A stretch of DNA of 64,000 bases from Longimicrobium sp. (GTDB taxonomy: Bacteria; Gemmatimonadota; Gemmatimonadetes; Longimicrobiales; Longimicrobiaceae), in the NCBI RefSeq assembly GCF_036388275.1, contig NZ_DASVSF010000059.1, positions 1 through 64,000 of the forward strand. The letters are read 5' to 3'. Made by a program: the position numbers and the translations under genes. How positions within the stretch are numbered: the stretch's first letter is position 1; each line of letters starts with the position of its first letter. Positions 51,149 to 61,012 of this stretch are shown one piece after another. The notes beneath the pieces are model-generated. The model searched no databases. It worked only from the letters and a program-made list of their open reading frames with translations, and was not told the origin of the DNA.

Positions 51149-54100
51149 ATGAGCGCGCACGCGGCGGCGCCGGAGCGCCTGCCCGAGCTGATCTCGCGCC
51201 TGGGCGCCATTCTCCAGGAAATCGAGACGACCACGGGCGGGCAGGTGGACGCCCTGGTGGACCCGCGCAGCCAGGTGACGTACCTGCTGCGGGGCGCCCA
51301 GGACGCGCTGGTCGCGCAGGAGCAGCAGTTCCGCACCGTCACCGAGAACACCTCCGACGCCATCCTGCGCCTGGACCGCGGCCTGTGCCTGCTGTACGCC
51401 AACCCGGCGGCGCTGCGGGTGCACGGCGGCGCGGCGGAATCGGTGCGGGGCCTGGCCCTGGACCAATTCACCCGGGGGGCGCCGGGAACGCCGGCGTGCC
51501 ACACGGCCATGGCCGAAGTGCTGCGCAGCGCCCAGCCCCACGAAGCGGAGTTCGTGCTGGGCGAGGGAGCCTCGGCCCGCGTGTACAACGCGCGCATCAA
51601 CCCCGAGTTCGGCCCGGACGGCGAAGTCGTATCCGTGCTCGCGGTGCTGCGCGACACCACCGCCATCCATGCCTCCAGCCGGGAGCTGTCCGCGGCCCAC
51701 GCGCGCATCATCGGAATCCTGGAAAGCGTGACCGACGCCGTCATGTCCATCGATGACGACTGGCGCTTCACGTACGTAAACCCGCGGGCCGAGCTTCAGC
51801 TGCGCCGCGGCAAGTCCGAAATCCTGGGGCGCGTATTGTGGGAGGCCTTCCCGGCGACGCTGGGCAGCCGGTTCGAGACGGAGTACCGCCGCGTGGCCGC
51901 CGAGGGCAGCCCGCGCGTGTTCGAAGAATACTTTCCCCCGTTCGACAGCTGGTTCGAGGTGCATGCCTATCCGGCGGACGAGGGCGGAATCCACGTGTAC
52001 TTCCGCGACATCTCCCAACGCAAGGCAAGGGAGCGCGAGGCGGCCGAGCTATTGGAGCGCCTGGCGACCAAGCACGCCCTCCTGGAAGCCGTGGTGCGGC
52101 AGCTTCCGGTGGGCGTGGTGATCGCCGAAGCTCCGTCCGGCCAGCTGCTGATGGGCAACAAGGAGATCGACCGCATCTTCGGCCACGGGTACCGCCCGTC
52201 CGCCTCCGTTGGGGAGTACGGGGAATGGGTGGCGTTTCACCCCGACGGGCGCAGGGTGCAGGCCGACGAGTGGCCGCTGTCGCGGGCGCTCCGCACCGGC
52301 GAGCCCGTGGGGCCGGAGGAGGTCCGCGTGGTGCGCGCCGACGGCAGCCCGGGCATCGCTCGCCTCTGCGCCACGCCGGTGCTGGACGCCGAGGGATCCG
52401 TCATCGCGGGGGTGGTCGTCATCGACGACGTCACGGAGCAGCGCGCCGCGCTCGACGCGCTGCGGGCCAGCGAAGAGCGGTACCACCTGGTGAGCCTGGC
52501 CACCAACGACATCATCTACGACTGGGATCCCATCGAGGACCGGGTCACGCGGAACAAGGCCGTGGGGGTCCTGGGCTACTCACCCGCGGAGGTCCCCCCT
52601 ACGTTCGAGTGGTTCGCGTCGAACCTGCATCCCGACGACGCTCCCCGGGTGAGGACCAGTATCGAGGACTTCCTGGAGGGTGACGACCTCTTCTGGTCCG
52701 CGGACTACCGCTTCCGCCGGGCAGACGGCTCGTACGCCCGCGTCTACGACCGTGCCCACCTCGTGCGCCGCGCGGATGGCCGCCCGGAGCGGATCATCGG
52801 GGCCATGCTCGACGTGAGCGAGCGCGAGGCCGCCGACGCCGCGCTGCACCACCAGGCGCTCCTGCTGGATACCGTGGAGCAGGCGGTGATCGCCACCGAC
52901 GTGGATGGCCGGATCACCTACTGGAACCACTTCGCGGAACAGCTCTACGGCTGGGCGCGGCACGAGGTGCTGGGCCGGCCGGTCCTGGAGGTGACGCCCT
53001 CGGAAGAGACGGCGGCCGAGGCCGCGCGCGTGCTGGAGGCACTCATGGCCGGGGTCAGCTGGTCCGGGCAGTTCCGGGTCCGGAGAAAGGACGGAACGTC
53101 GTTCCTGGCCCAGGTCACCAACACCCCCATCCCGGGTCCGTCCGGGGAGCTGGTGGGGGTGGTGGGGGTGTCGTTCGACATCACCGAACGCCGCAACCTC
53201 GAGGAGCAGCTGCGCCAGTCGCAGAAGATGGACGCGGTGGGGCAGCTGGCCGGGGGCGTGGCCCATGACTTCAACAACCTGCTGACGGTGATTTCGGGAA
53301 CGGTCGAGCTGCTGAAGGCCGACCTGGCGGACCCCGCCGTCCTCGAAGACATCGAGCAGATCGGCGAGGCGGCCGAGCGGGCCGCCGGGCTGACGCGCCA
53401 GCTGCTGGCCTTCAGCCGCAGGCAGATCCTGAAGCCGCAGGCAGTGAACCTTACGGCGCTGGTCGGCGGCATGCTGCCCATGCTCAAGCGGCTGATCGGC
53501 GAAGACGTCGAGCTGCGGTTCAAGGCCAACGCCGCGGCGGCGCAGGTAGAGGCAGATCCCGGGCAGCTGGAGCAGGTGCTGCTGAACCTGGTCGTGAATG
53601 CCCGCGACGCCATCGCGGGTACCCATGGGCGGGTGGTGATGGAGACGCACCAGGCGGAGGTCGGCGGCGGGGACGAAGGGCTGGACGGGGCGCTCCCCCC
53701 GGGGCGGTACGCCGTGATGATGGTGAGCGACACCGGGATGGGAATGCCGGAAGAGGTACGGCAGCGGGTCTTCGAGCCGTTCTTCACCACCAAGCCGCCG
53801 GGAACCGGCACGGGGCTGGGGCTCAGCACCGTCTACGGCATCGTGAAGCAGAGCGACGGGTTCATCTTCGTCGACAGCGCCCCGGGCGCCGGTACCGAGG
53901 TGCGGGTGTACCTGCCGCTGCTGGCATCGGCGGACCAACCCGCGGCGGAGGCGCCCCCGCCCCTTCCGGGGGGGCGGGAAACCATCCTGCTGATCGAGGA
54001 CGAGGTGGCGGTGCGCTCCCTGACGCGCCGGGTGCTGACGCGCCAGGGCTACACGGTGATCGACGCACGGGACGGCGCCGAGGCGCTGGAGCTGGCGCGG

Positions 54101-54367
54101 CGCGAGGGTGCGGCCTTCGACCTGGTGATCACGGACGTGGTGATGCCGGGAATGAGCGGCCCGGCGGTGGCGGAGGAGCTCCGCGCGCTCATCGGCGGCG
54201 TTCCCGTGCTCTACATGTCGGGCTACACCGACGACGAGATGCTGAGGCGGGGAATCCACACCTCCGACACGCACTTCCTGCAGAAGCCCTTCACGCCCAG
54301 CAGCATCCTCACGCAGGTGCGGGCCGTGCTGGACGACCCGCGCGCCAGGCCGGGCGCACGAACCTGA
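51149..54367 (+). CDS. Hybrid histidine kinase with five PAS domains and C-terminal receiver
   Basis: The protein has 1,072 residues. PAS domains lie at about 60-175, 185-300, 310-430, 450-560 and 575-690. The fourth is PAS_3-like (DNDIIYDWDPIEDRV-type start, WSADYRFRRADGSYARV). HisKA of the AHDFNN type (His706), HATPase (DTGMGMPE, GTGTGLGLSTVYGI) and a receiver (phospho-acceptor in LVITDVVMPGMSGP) follow. There is no transmembrane helix. ATG 51149 was chosen to keep a helical N terminus; the longer frame upstream is not protein-like. It is very similar in its core to the MEDS kinase, so both are likely from one expansion. It has no adjacent phosphotransferase or DNA-binding regulator. Confidence 0.9.
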   Translation: MSAHAAAPERLPELISRLGAILQEIETTTGGQVDALVDPRSQVTYLLRGAQDALVAQEQQFRTVTENTSDAILRLDRGLCLLYANPAALRVHGGAAESVRGLALDQFTRGAPGTPACHTAMAEVLRSAQPHEAEFVLGEGASARVYNARINPEFGPDGEVVSVLAVLRDTTAIHASSRELSAAHARIIGILESVTDAVMSIDDDWRFTYVNPRAELQLRRGKSEILGRVLWEAFPATLGSRFETEYRRVAAEGSPRVFEEYFPPFDSWFEVHAYPADEGGIHVYFRDISQRKAREREAAELLERLATKHALLEAVVRQLPVGVVIAEAPSGQLLMGNKEIDRIFGHGYRPSASVGEYGEWVAFHPDGRRVQADEWPLSRALRTGEPVGPEEVRVVRADGSPGIARLCATPVLDAEGSVIAGVVVIDDVTEQRAALDALRASEERYHLVSLATNDIIYDWDPIEDRVTRNKAVGVLGYSPAEVPPTFEWFASNLHPDDAPRVRTSIEDFLEGDDLFWSADYRFRRADGSYARVYDRAHLVRRADGRPERIIGAMLDVSEREAADAALHHQALLLDTVEQAVIATDVDGRITYWNHFAEQLYGWARHEVLGRPVLEVTPSEETAAEAARVLEALMAGVSWSGQFRVRRKDGTSFLAQVTNTPIPGPSGELVGVVGVSFDITERRNLEEQLRQSQKMDAVGQLAGGVAHDFNNLLTVISGTVELLKADLADPAVLEDIEQIGEAAERAAGLTRQLLAFSRRQILKPQAVNLTALVGGMLPMLKRLIGEDVELRFKANAAAAQVEADPGQLEQVLLNLVVNARDAIAGTHGRVVMETHQAEVGGGDEGLDGALPPGRYAVMMVSDTGMGMPEEVRQRVFEPFFTTKPPGTGTGLGLSTVYGIVKQSDGFIFVDSAPGAGTEVRVYLPLLASADQPAAEAPPPLPGGRETILLIEDEVAVRSLTRRVLTRQGYTVIDARDGAEALELARREGAAFDLVITDVVMPGMSGPAVAEELRALIGGVPVLYMSGYTDDEMLRRGIHTSDTHFLQKPFTPSSILTQVRAVLDDPRARPGART

Positions 54368-54553
54368 GCACACGAGCCACCGCGTCTCACCCGCCGAAGT
54401 GGTGGTGGAGAGACAGAGGCTGCCAGGAAGCAAGGTCGCGCCACCCGACCCCAACCCACCCGGCAGCAGGGAGTCCACGAAGGTGGACATCGTGTGCCTG
54501 TTGCAGCGAATTCATTTGCCCGTGGAGGCCTCGATTCGACAGAGGGGTTCTCA

Positions 54554-54580
54554 CACGGAGGGCACGGAGGGCACGGAGGA
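54554..54580. repeat. Three tandem copies of a 9-bp repeat
   Basis: CACGGAGGG is repeated three times in a row (last copy ends in A). The repeat lies between two kinase genes. It is not palindromic, and the units have no spacers. Confidence 0.85.
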
Positions 54581-54716
54581 GAAGGAGACCCCGGGCTTCG
54601 GCACGCGTCGGCTATGGCGCTCCCCGCGGACTGTGTGGCGGATCCTTCAGTCGCTGCGGAGGGCGGTGCGGCGGCGGGTTCGGGGTGGCCGCTCCTTCAG
54701 GATGACATCCAAGGCT

Positions 54717-54758
54717 TCTTCGCACCTTCGCACCTTCGCACCTTCGCACCTTCGCACT
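54717..54758. repeat. Tandem octamer repeat, about five copies
   Basis: Four full CGCACCTT units (54721-54752) are preceded by a partial unit and followed by CGCACT. It is a simple short-sequence repeat, likely to vary in number. Confidence 0.85.
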
Positions 54759-55061
54759 CACACACTCCCCAGGCTTCAGGGAGACTCGCACCCCTCCAGA
54801 ATCCGCCGTCAAAAATACATTGCGGATCGCTCCTTATGGATTATTATTACCTGCGGACCTGAACGTCGCGCGTTGCCGATGCGCGCACTTCCAGTTCCGG
54901 CTGCCCGTTCGAGATCGCCCGGGGTCATGCCCCCTGGCGTGGCGGCCTTCCTGCCTCCGGCACATCGCCGGGACGTAGTTTCACTCCGCGGGTGCCGGAA
55001 TGCTCCATCCTCGCAGCGCGTGGCCCAGGGCCTCAATGCGACTCTGCACGACTCCCGCGCC

Positions 55062-57731
55062 ATGACCGGGCCAGCCGCCGCCCCGGGCCACCCGATTCGC
55101 GTTCTCCTGGTGGAGGACGACGAAGACGACTTCGTGATCACCCGCGGCTTGCTGTCGGACGTGTCCGGGGCCGCCTTCGAGCTCGTATGGGCCGCCACCT
55201 GCGCAGAAGGGCTGCGCACCCTGGCGGGTGGGGAGTTCGACGTGGTGCTGCTGGACTACCGCCTGGGCAGGCACACCGCGCTGGATTTTCTGGGCCGCAT
55301 GCCCCTGGCGGAGACCACGCCCCCCGTGATCCTGCTCACCGGCCGCGACGACACCGGGACCGACGTGGTCGCCATGCGCGCCGGGGCCGTCGACTACCTG
55401 GCCAAGGCCGGGCTCAACGCGACGATGCTGGAGCGCTCCATCCGGTACGCCGTCGAGCGGCACGGGGCGCAGCTGGCGCGGTATTCCGCCGAGCGGAAGT
55501 TCGAGATGCTCCTGGAGTCCGTGGGGGCCATCGTGTGGCAGGGCGACCCCGACACCCTCCAGTTCACCTACGTGAGCCAGGAGGCGGAGGTCCTGCTCGG
55601 CTATCCGCTGGAGATGTGGACGCGCGACCCGGGCTTCTGGTCCGGGCACATCCACGAAGACGACCGCGCCTGGGCGGTGGCGCTGTGCAGGGAAGCGGCA
55701 AGGAACAACGTACCGCGCACGTGCGACTACCGGATGATCGCCGCCGACGGGCGCACGGTCTGGCTGCGCGACATCGTGAAGGTGGTGAACGTGGGGGGAA
55801 GGCGCGAGCTGGCGGGGGTGATGGTCGACGTGACGCAGGCGAAGTCGGTGGAGCAGGACCTGAGGCTGCGCGACCGCGCCATCGCGGCGGTCGATGAAGG
55901 GATCATCATCACCGATCCGCACCAGCCCGACGACCCCATCGTCTACGTGAACCCGGGGTTCGAGCGCATGACAGGCTACCGGGCCGCCGAGGTCGTGGGC
56001 ACCAACTGCCGCTTCCTGCAGGGCCCCGGCACCGACCCGGCAGCGGTCGCCGGAATCGGACGAGCGCTCCGGGCGGCGGAGCCCATCCGCACCGAGCTGC
56101 TCAACTACCGCAGCGACGGAACGCCCTTCTGGAACCGCCTTTCCATCACCCCCATCCAGGACGAGATGGGGTCGCTCACCCACTTCGTGGGGGTGCAGCG
56201 GGACGTTACCGACGAGCGGTCGCGCGAGCAGAAGATGCACCTGCTGGCCAGCGCCCTCGAAGGCCTCAACGAGCAGGGGGTCAGCATCGTCACCGCCGAG
56301 GGCGACTGGGTGTTCTCCAACCGTACGCACGGTCGGCTGCTGGGCTATGATGCCAGCGCCGACCCGGCACCCACCGTGGACGCGTTCCTTCCGGACGACG
56401 ACGCGCGCCGCGAGTTCGAGCACATGCTGGCGACGGTGCGGAACACGGGGAGCTGGAGCGGACGCGTGCGCAGGCGGCGGCTTTCCGACGACGCGATCAT
56501 CGTTCTCGATACCTTCGCCGGCGGGGTCGAGGACCAGGGCCGCACCCTCTTCTTCACCATCATCCAGGACGCCAGCGAAGCCATCGCCCACGAGAGGCAC
56601 CTGCGCCGCGCCGAGCGGCTGGCGGGAATCGGCACGCTGGTGGCGGGCGTGGCCCACGAGCTGAACAACCCGCTGAGCGCGGTGCTGGGCTTTGCGCAGA
56701 TGCTGCTCCTGGACGCCCGCTCGGAGTCCGAGCGCGACGACCTGCGCACGATCATCCGCGAGGCGGAGCGGATGGCGAACATCGTCTCGGACCTGCGGGC
56801 CGTCGCGCGCGACACGCAGGAGGAAACCGGCACGCGCGAGCCGATCGACCTGAACGACGTGGTTCGCCACGTCCTGAAGACCCGGGCGTACTCGCTTACG
56901 ACGCGGAACGTGGAAACGAGCGAGGACTTGGCCCAGGGGCTCCCCATCGTTTCGGCCGACCGCGGCCAGCTGGAGCAGGTGCTGCTGAACCTGGTCGTCA
57001 ACGCGGAGCAGGCCATGGGCGACAGCGGCGGCGAGCGCCGCCTGGCCGTGCGCACGCGCCCCGCGCCGAAGGGGGTTTCCGTCGAGATCACCGACACGGG
57101 AACGGGCATCCCAGGCCATTACCTCGACCGCATCTTCGACCCGTTCTTCACCACCAAGGCACCCGGGCAGGGGACCGGGCTGGGCCTTTCGCTGGTGCAC
57201 AGCATCGTCACGGAGCACGGGGGCGAGATCCGGGTCGACAGCGAAGTGGGGCGGGGAACCACCTTCCGGATCGACCTTCCGGCGAGTGCCGCCGCCCCCG
57301 CGCCGGTTCCGGCGCCGGCGCGTAGCGACGAGCCCCCCGGCGCCCCGCTCCGCGTGCTGGTGGTGGACGACGAGGACCCCGTACGGCGGGTGCTCGTCCG
57401 CATTCTGCGCCGCCGCGGCCACCACGCCGACGAGGCGGCGGAAGGCGGGCAGGCGCTCCAGATCCTGGAATCGGACGAGCGGGGCTACGACGTGATCGTG
57501 TCCGACCTGCGCATGCCCGGGCTGGATGGCGAGGAGCTGCTGAAACGGCTGCAGGCGCGGGGCGACGGACTGGAGCGGCGGGTGCTCTTCCTCACGGGAG
57601 ACATCGCCAGCGCCCAGGCGGCCCGCACGCTGGCCGAGGCCCGCGTGCCCGCGCTCGCGAAGCCGGTTTCGGCCGCGGAGTTCCTGGCCGCGGTGGAAAA
57701 GATCGGATACGCGGCGGGATCAGACCCGTGA
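55062..57731 (+). CDS. LOV-domain hybrid histidine kinase, REC-PAS-LOV-PAS-HisKA-HATPase-REC
   Basis: The protein has 889 residues. An N-terminal receiver (about 12-130, VVLLDYRLGRHT) is followed by a PAS domain (about 148-265), a LOV domain (about 272-390), a third PAS (about 395-510), HisKA (AHELNNPL, His532), HATPase and a C-terminal receiver (DVIVSDLRMPGLDG). The LOV assignment rests on GTNCRFLQGPGTDP with the photo-reactive Cys316, the helix GYRAAEVVGTN before it, and FVGVQRDVTDE at the end. In such proteins blue light forms a bond between the cysteine and FMN and alters kinase activity. ATG 55062 precedes the receiver directly. The 3' end overlaps the convergent kinase by 12 bases. Confidence 0.9.
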   Translation: MTGPAAAPGHPIRVLLVEDDEDDFVITRGLLSDVSGAAFELVWAATCAEGLRTLAGGEFDVVLLDYRLGRHTALDFLGRMPLAETTPPVILLTGRDDTGTDVVAMRAGAVDYLAKAGLNATMLERSIRYAVERHGAQLARYSAERKFEMLLESVGAIVWQGDPDTLQFTYVSQEAEVLLGYPLEMWTRDPGFWSGHIHEDDRAWAVALCREAARNNVPRTCDYRMIAADGRTVWLRDIVKVVNVGGRRELAGVMVDVTQAKSVEQDLRLRDRAIAAVDEGIIITDPHQPDDPIVYVNPGFERMTGYRAAEVVGTNCRFLQGPGTDPAAVAGIGRALRAAEPIRTELLNYRSDGTPFWNRLSITPIQDEMGSLTHFVGVQRDVTDERSREQKMHLLASALEGLNEQGVSIVTAEGDWVFSNRTHGRLLGYDASADPAPTVDAFLPDDDARREFEHMLATVRNTGSWSGRVRRRRLSDDAIIVLDTFAGGVEDQGRTLFFTIIQDASEAIAHERHLRRAERLAGIGTLVAGVAHELNNPLSAVLGFAQMLLLDARSESERDDLRTIIREAERMANIVSDLRAVARDTQEETGTREPIDLNDVVRHVLKTRAYSLTTRNVETSEDLAQGLPIVSADRGQLEQVLLNLVVNAEQAMGDSGGERRLAVRTRPAPKGVSVEITDTGTGIPGHYLDRIFDPFFTTKAPGQGTGLGLSLVHSIVTEHGGEIRVDSEVGRGTTFRIDLPASAAAPAPVPAPARSDEPPGAPLRVLVVDDEDPVRRVLVRILRRRGHHADEAAEGGQALQILESDERGYDVIVSDLRMPGLDGEELLKRLQARGDGLERRVLFLTGDIASAQAARTLAEARVPALAKPVSAAEFLAAVEKIGYAAGSDP

Positions 57732-59372
57732 CGCAGGGACCGGCGCCGGACGCTCGGCGCCGGTGCGCTCGGCGCGCCCGTCCCCCGGCGCGGGGAGCCC
57801 CAGGAAGAAGGTGCTGCCCACCCCCGGCGCGCTATCCACCCAGATGCGCCCCCGGTGCAGGTCGGCGATGCGCCTGCAGATGGCGAGCCCCAGCCCGGTG
57901 CCGCCCTTCTCGCGGCTGTCCATCATCTCCACCTGCTCGAACGGCTCGAAGATGGCCGACAGCTTCTCGGCCGGGATGCCGCGTCCCTGGTCGCGGATGG
58001 AGAAGACCACCTCCGGCCCCGCCTCTTCCACCCCCAGCCATACGGTGGCGCCGGCGGGCGAGAACTTCACCGCGTTGGCCACCAGGTTGATCAGCACCTG
58101 CACGATGCGGTCGGGGTCGCACCAGACCCGCGTCTTCGCCGAGTGGGCGATCAGCCACACGCCGGCCGCCTCAGCCGCGGGCCGCACCACCTCCAGCGCC
58201 TGCGCGATCAGCTCGTCGGCCGGGTACCAGCGCGCCTCCACCGACACGTGGCCCGCGTTCAGGCGTTCCATGTCCAGCAGGTCGGCCACCAGCCGGAGCA
58301 GCCGCTCGGTGTTGCGCACCGCCATGTCGAGCATTTCCCGGCCGCGCTCGGGGCGTGCGGTCATGAGCCCGCCGGCCAGCAGCCCCAGCGACCCGCGCAG
58401 GGCGGTGAGCGGGGTGCGCAGCTCGTGGCAGACGATGGCGGGGATCTGCTCCTTGAGCCGCTCGATCTCCTTCCGCGCGCCGATGTCGCGGTAGATGCCG
58501 TAGACCCCCACCTGCCCGCGTTCCACCTCGATGGGCGCGCCCAGGACGGACACGCTGACCGGCGTGCCGTCCTTGCGGCGCCGGGTGACCTCGGCCGCCA
58601 CCCGCTGGCCCGCCGCGACCCGGCTCGTGAGATCGGTGGCGTCGCCCTGGCTTCCGTCAGGAACGATCAGCGAGTTGATGGTCCTGCCCACCACCTCTTC
58701 TTCCGAGTAGCCGAACATCCGCGTGAACTCGGGGTTCACGCGCAGCACCCGGTCGTGCGGGTCCAGCAGCACCAGCCCGTCGGGGGCACTGGTGAAGAGC
58801 TGTTCCAGGCACGCGCGCTCCAGCTCCAGCGCGGCCTCGTAGCGGCTGCGCTTGAGGAGCTCCCGGCGAAGGTCGATCTCGCTCGCGGCGGAGCTCGCCA
58901 GGTCCGAGAGCAGCGCCACGTCGCGCGCCGTCCACTCGCGCGCCACCGCATCCAGCACGCACAGGCTGCCGATGGCGTGGCCGTCGCGCGTGATCAGCGG
59001 AATCCCCAGATACGACCCGATCTCCCCACGGATGACGGCGGGGTGCCTGCTCACCCGCGGATCGAGCCGCGCGTCGGGGATGACCACGGGGCGCCTGGAG
59101 ACCACCGCGTGAAGGCAGAAGGAGCGCTCCAGCGGGCTGCTCTGGCCGGCGGCGTACTTCCCGGCGCTGCAGAACGCGCTCTTGCAGAACTCGCGTTCGT
59201 CGTCCAGCAGGTTCACCAGGGCGGCGGGCGTTTCCAGCAGGCCGGCCGCCAGCCGGGTGAGCCGGTCCAGGCACTCCTCGGCCGGCATGTCCAGCATCTC
59301 CGCCTCGTGCAGGGCCGACACGCGGCCCGGCGCGGAGGCGCGGGGGACCCATGGGTGAGTGCTGCCGTACAT
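57720..59372 (-). CDS. GAF-PAS histidine kinase
   Basis: The 550-residue protein begins with a GAF domain of the type following FDRLTRLAAxLL (about 25-175; here LDRLTRLAAGLLETPAALVN), including ERSFCLHAVVSRRPVVIPDA and GSYLGIPLITRDGHAIGSLC. A PAS domain follows (about 190-305), then HisKA with CHELRTPL (His316) and a HATPase domain (DQGRGIPAE, GTGLGLAIC). The start is well supported by AGGAGG six bases upstream. There is no membrane helix. The protein ends in a Pro/Glu-rich tail whose gene overlaps the end of the LOV kinase gene, tail to tail. Confidence 0.9.
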   Translation of the reverse strand: MYGSTHPWVPRASAPGRVSALHEAEMLDMPAEECLDRLTRLAAGLLETPAALVNLLDDEREFCKSAFCSAGKYAAGQSSPLERSFCLHAVVSRRPVVIPDARLDPRVSRHPAVIRGEIGSYLGIPLITRDGHAIGSLCVLDAVAREWTARDVALLSDLASSAASEIDLRRELLKRSRYEAALELERACLEQLFTSAPDGLVLLDPHDRVLRVNPEFTRMFGYSEEEVVGRTINSLIVPDGSQGDATDLTSRVAAGQRVAAEVTRRRKDGTPVSVSVLGAPIEVERGQVGVYGIYRDIGARKEIERLKEQIPAIVCHELRTPLTALRGSLGLLAGGLMTARPERGREMLDMAVRNTERLLRLVADLLDMERLNAGHVSVEARWYPADELIAQALEVVRPAAEAAGVWLIAHSAKTRVWCDPDRIVQVLINLVANAVKFSPAGATVWLGVEEAGPEVVFSIRDQGRGIPAEKLSAIFEPFEQVEMMDSREKGGTGLGLAICRRIADLHRGRIWVDSAPGVGSTFFLGLPAPGDGRAERTGAERPAPVPASRV

Positions 59373-59722
59373 CGCGACCTCCTGGAAAATGCGCCGGATC
59401 GGCGCCTGGAATCACCGTTCGCTTGCCGCAGCCGGCCCAAGGTAGGCGAACACCGCGCCGCGGCTCGGCACATCCGCTAAGTGTATCGCGGACGTGCAAT
59501 TATGGATAATAGCACAACTGGGCCGCACCGTGGCAGGGTGACCGATTCTGGGACATTCGACCGGCGGCGTCCCCGAAAAACGGCTTGGCGGCGGCGGATT
59601 CAGTCGCCGTGTCCGAATTGGCTACAGGTGAGCGGTGGGATCGGCTGCGCGAGGGCGCAAAGCACGCGGTGGGAAGAGCTTGGCGGCACGCGACGGCGGG
59701 CGGGGTGGAGCGGGGCCCGTCT
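59373..59722. other. Gap downstream of the DUF1624 gene
   Basis: No gene is supported in these 350 bases. The AT-rich stretch near 59490-59515 (AATTATGGATAATAGCAC) lies about 120-140 bases upstream of the GAF kinase and may hold its promoter. Confidence 0.45.
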
Positions 59723-60976
59723 TCACAGGTAGCTGAACCACCACTCCGTCCGGCGCTGCTTGACCGCCGCGAACCAGCGGCAGAGCGGGTAGAGGAGCGC
59801 CACGCCGGCGGCCCAGGCCAGGTAGGTTGCGCCCAGGCCGAACCCGGCGCCGGGCTGCGGCGGGGTGCCGCCCGGAAACCCGAACAGGTGGGCCGTGGGC
59901 CTGCCGGCCGCCAGCGACAGCCCCAGCCCCATGGCGTGCGCCACGAACCACTGCAGCACGTAGAAGAAGAGCGGAACGCGGCCGAAGATCACCAGCACCC
60001 GCCCCACGCGGCCGCGGGGCACGCGCTCCAGCCACGCCAGCGCGAGCAGCGCCGGCCCCAGCGTCATCAGCACGAACAGGAGCGACGGCGGGTACTTGTT
60101 CGTGTTCAGGAACGACAGGACGGTGAACGCCGCGTCCTTCTGCACCGCGAACGGAGCGGGATTGCCGTACACATTGGTGGCGCGCAGCAGCACGAATTGC
60201 ACGATCATCGCCACGCCCAGCCGCGCCAGGAAGCGCTGGCGCCGCTCCGGCTCCCACCCGTACACGCCACCGAGCGCGTAGCCCGCCAGCATCACACCCA
60301 GCCAGGGAACCAGGGGATACGCCACCAGCGCCGGCGCGCCGAACAGCAGGATGAAGCCGGGCTGGTGAAGCACCATCCACAGCGTGCCGAGGGCATCGGG
60401 GCCTGGCGTGCCCGGACCGCCCCACCCCTGCACCACGATGGGATCCGCCAGGTTGTGCAGCGCGATGATCGCCACGCCCACCGCGCCCGTCGCCACTACC
60501 GGCAGGTGGACGAACGCGGCGAGCACGATCATCGAAACGCCGATCGCCCAGATCACCTGCAGCATCCCCGGGAACGCGCCGTAGTCCAGGTCGAACGCGA
60601 TCCCGAAGCGCACGAGGGTGAACTCCAGCACCACCAGCCAGAAGCCGCGCGAGACCAGGAAGCGGGAGATCTCCGCCTTCGACTTTCCGCGGCGCAGCTG
60701 CAGCGCCACGCCCGTCCCCGCCAGCAGCACGAAGATGGGCGCGCAGAAGTGGGTCACCCAGCGGGTGAAAAAGAGCGCGACGGTGGTGCGGTCCAGGTTC
60801 GCGGCGTCGAACAGCGGCGCGTCGCGGTGCACGAACTCGCGCGTGTGGTCCAGCAGCATCAGCACCATCACCAGTCCGCGCAGCACGTCTACCGCGTCCA
60901 CCCGCTTCTTCGGCGTGGCGGCGGGTGCGTGCGGGGGATCGGCGGGGGGCGGCGCCGAAGCGCGGGTGGTCTGCAT
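59723..60976 (-). CDS. DUF1624 / heparan-alpha-glucosaminide N-acetyltransferase-like membrane protein
   Basis: The 417-residue protein has about ten membrane helices. The N-terminal motif RVDAVDVLRGLVMVLMLLDH with the conserved RG and histidine is typical of DUF1624 and the related acyltransferase family that moves acyl groups across the membrane. FTRWVTHFCAPIFVLLAGTG continues the signature. The size fits. It is last in a probable operon with the alpha/beta hydrolase (36-base gap) and DinB genes. The acyl donor and acceptor are unknown. Confidence 0.85.
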   Translation of the reverse strand: MQTTRASAPPPADPPHAPAATPKKRVDAVDVLRGLVMVLMLLDHTREFVHRDAPLFDAANLDRTTVALFFTRWVTHFCAPIFVLLAGTGVALQLRRGKSKAEISRFLVSRGFWLVVLEFTLVRFGIAFDLDYGAFPGMLQVIWAIGVSMIVLAAFVHLPVVATGAVGVAIIALHNLADPIVVQGWGGPGTPGPDALGTLWMVLHQPGFILLFGAPALVAYPLVPWLGVMLAGYALGGVYGWEPERRQRFLARLGVAMIVQFVLLRATNVYGNPAPFAVQKDAAFTVLSFLNTNKYPPSLLFVLMTLGPALLALAWLERVPRGRVGRVLVIFGRVPLFFYVLQWFVAHAMGLGLSLAAGRPTAHLFGFPGGTPPQPGAGFGLGATYLAWAAGVALLYPLCRWFAAVKQRRTEWWFSYL

Positions 60977-61012
60977 GATGAACCAGGTGTGGCGGGGAGT
61001 GATGATCCGCGG

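Larger units (their letters stand above)
54368..55061. other. Repeat-containing gap between two kinases
   Basis: No gene is supported in these 694 bases. Two short tandem repeat arrays (annotated separately) and an AT-rich patch at about 54810-54860 are present. The AT-rich patch (AAAAATACATTGCGGATCGC and TATGGATTATTATTACC) is the likeliest promoter area for the LOV kinase at 55062. Confidence 0.5.

Noticed and set aside
54717..54758. CRISPR-like repeat array
   Set aside because: Units are 8 bases with no spacers and no cas genes are nearby; it is a simple tandem repeat.
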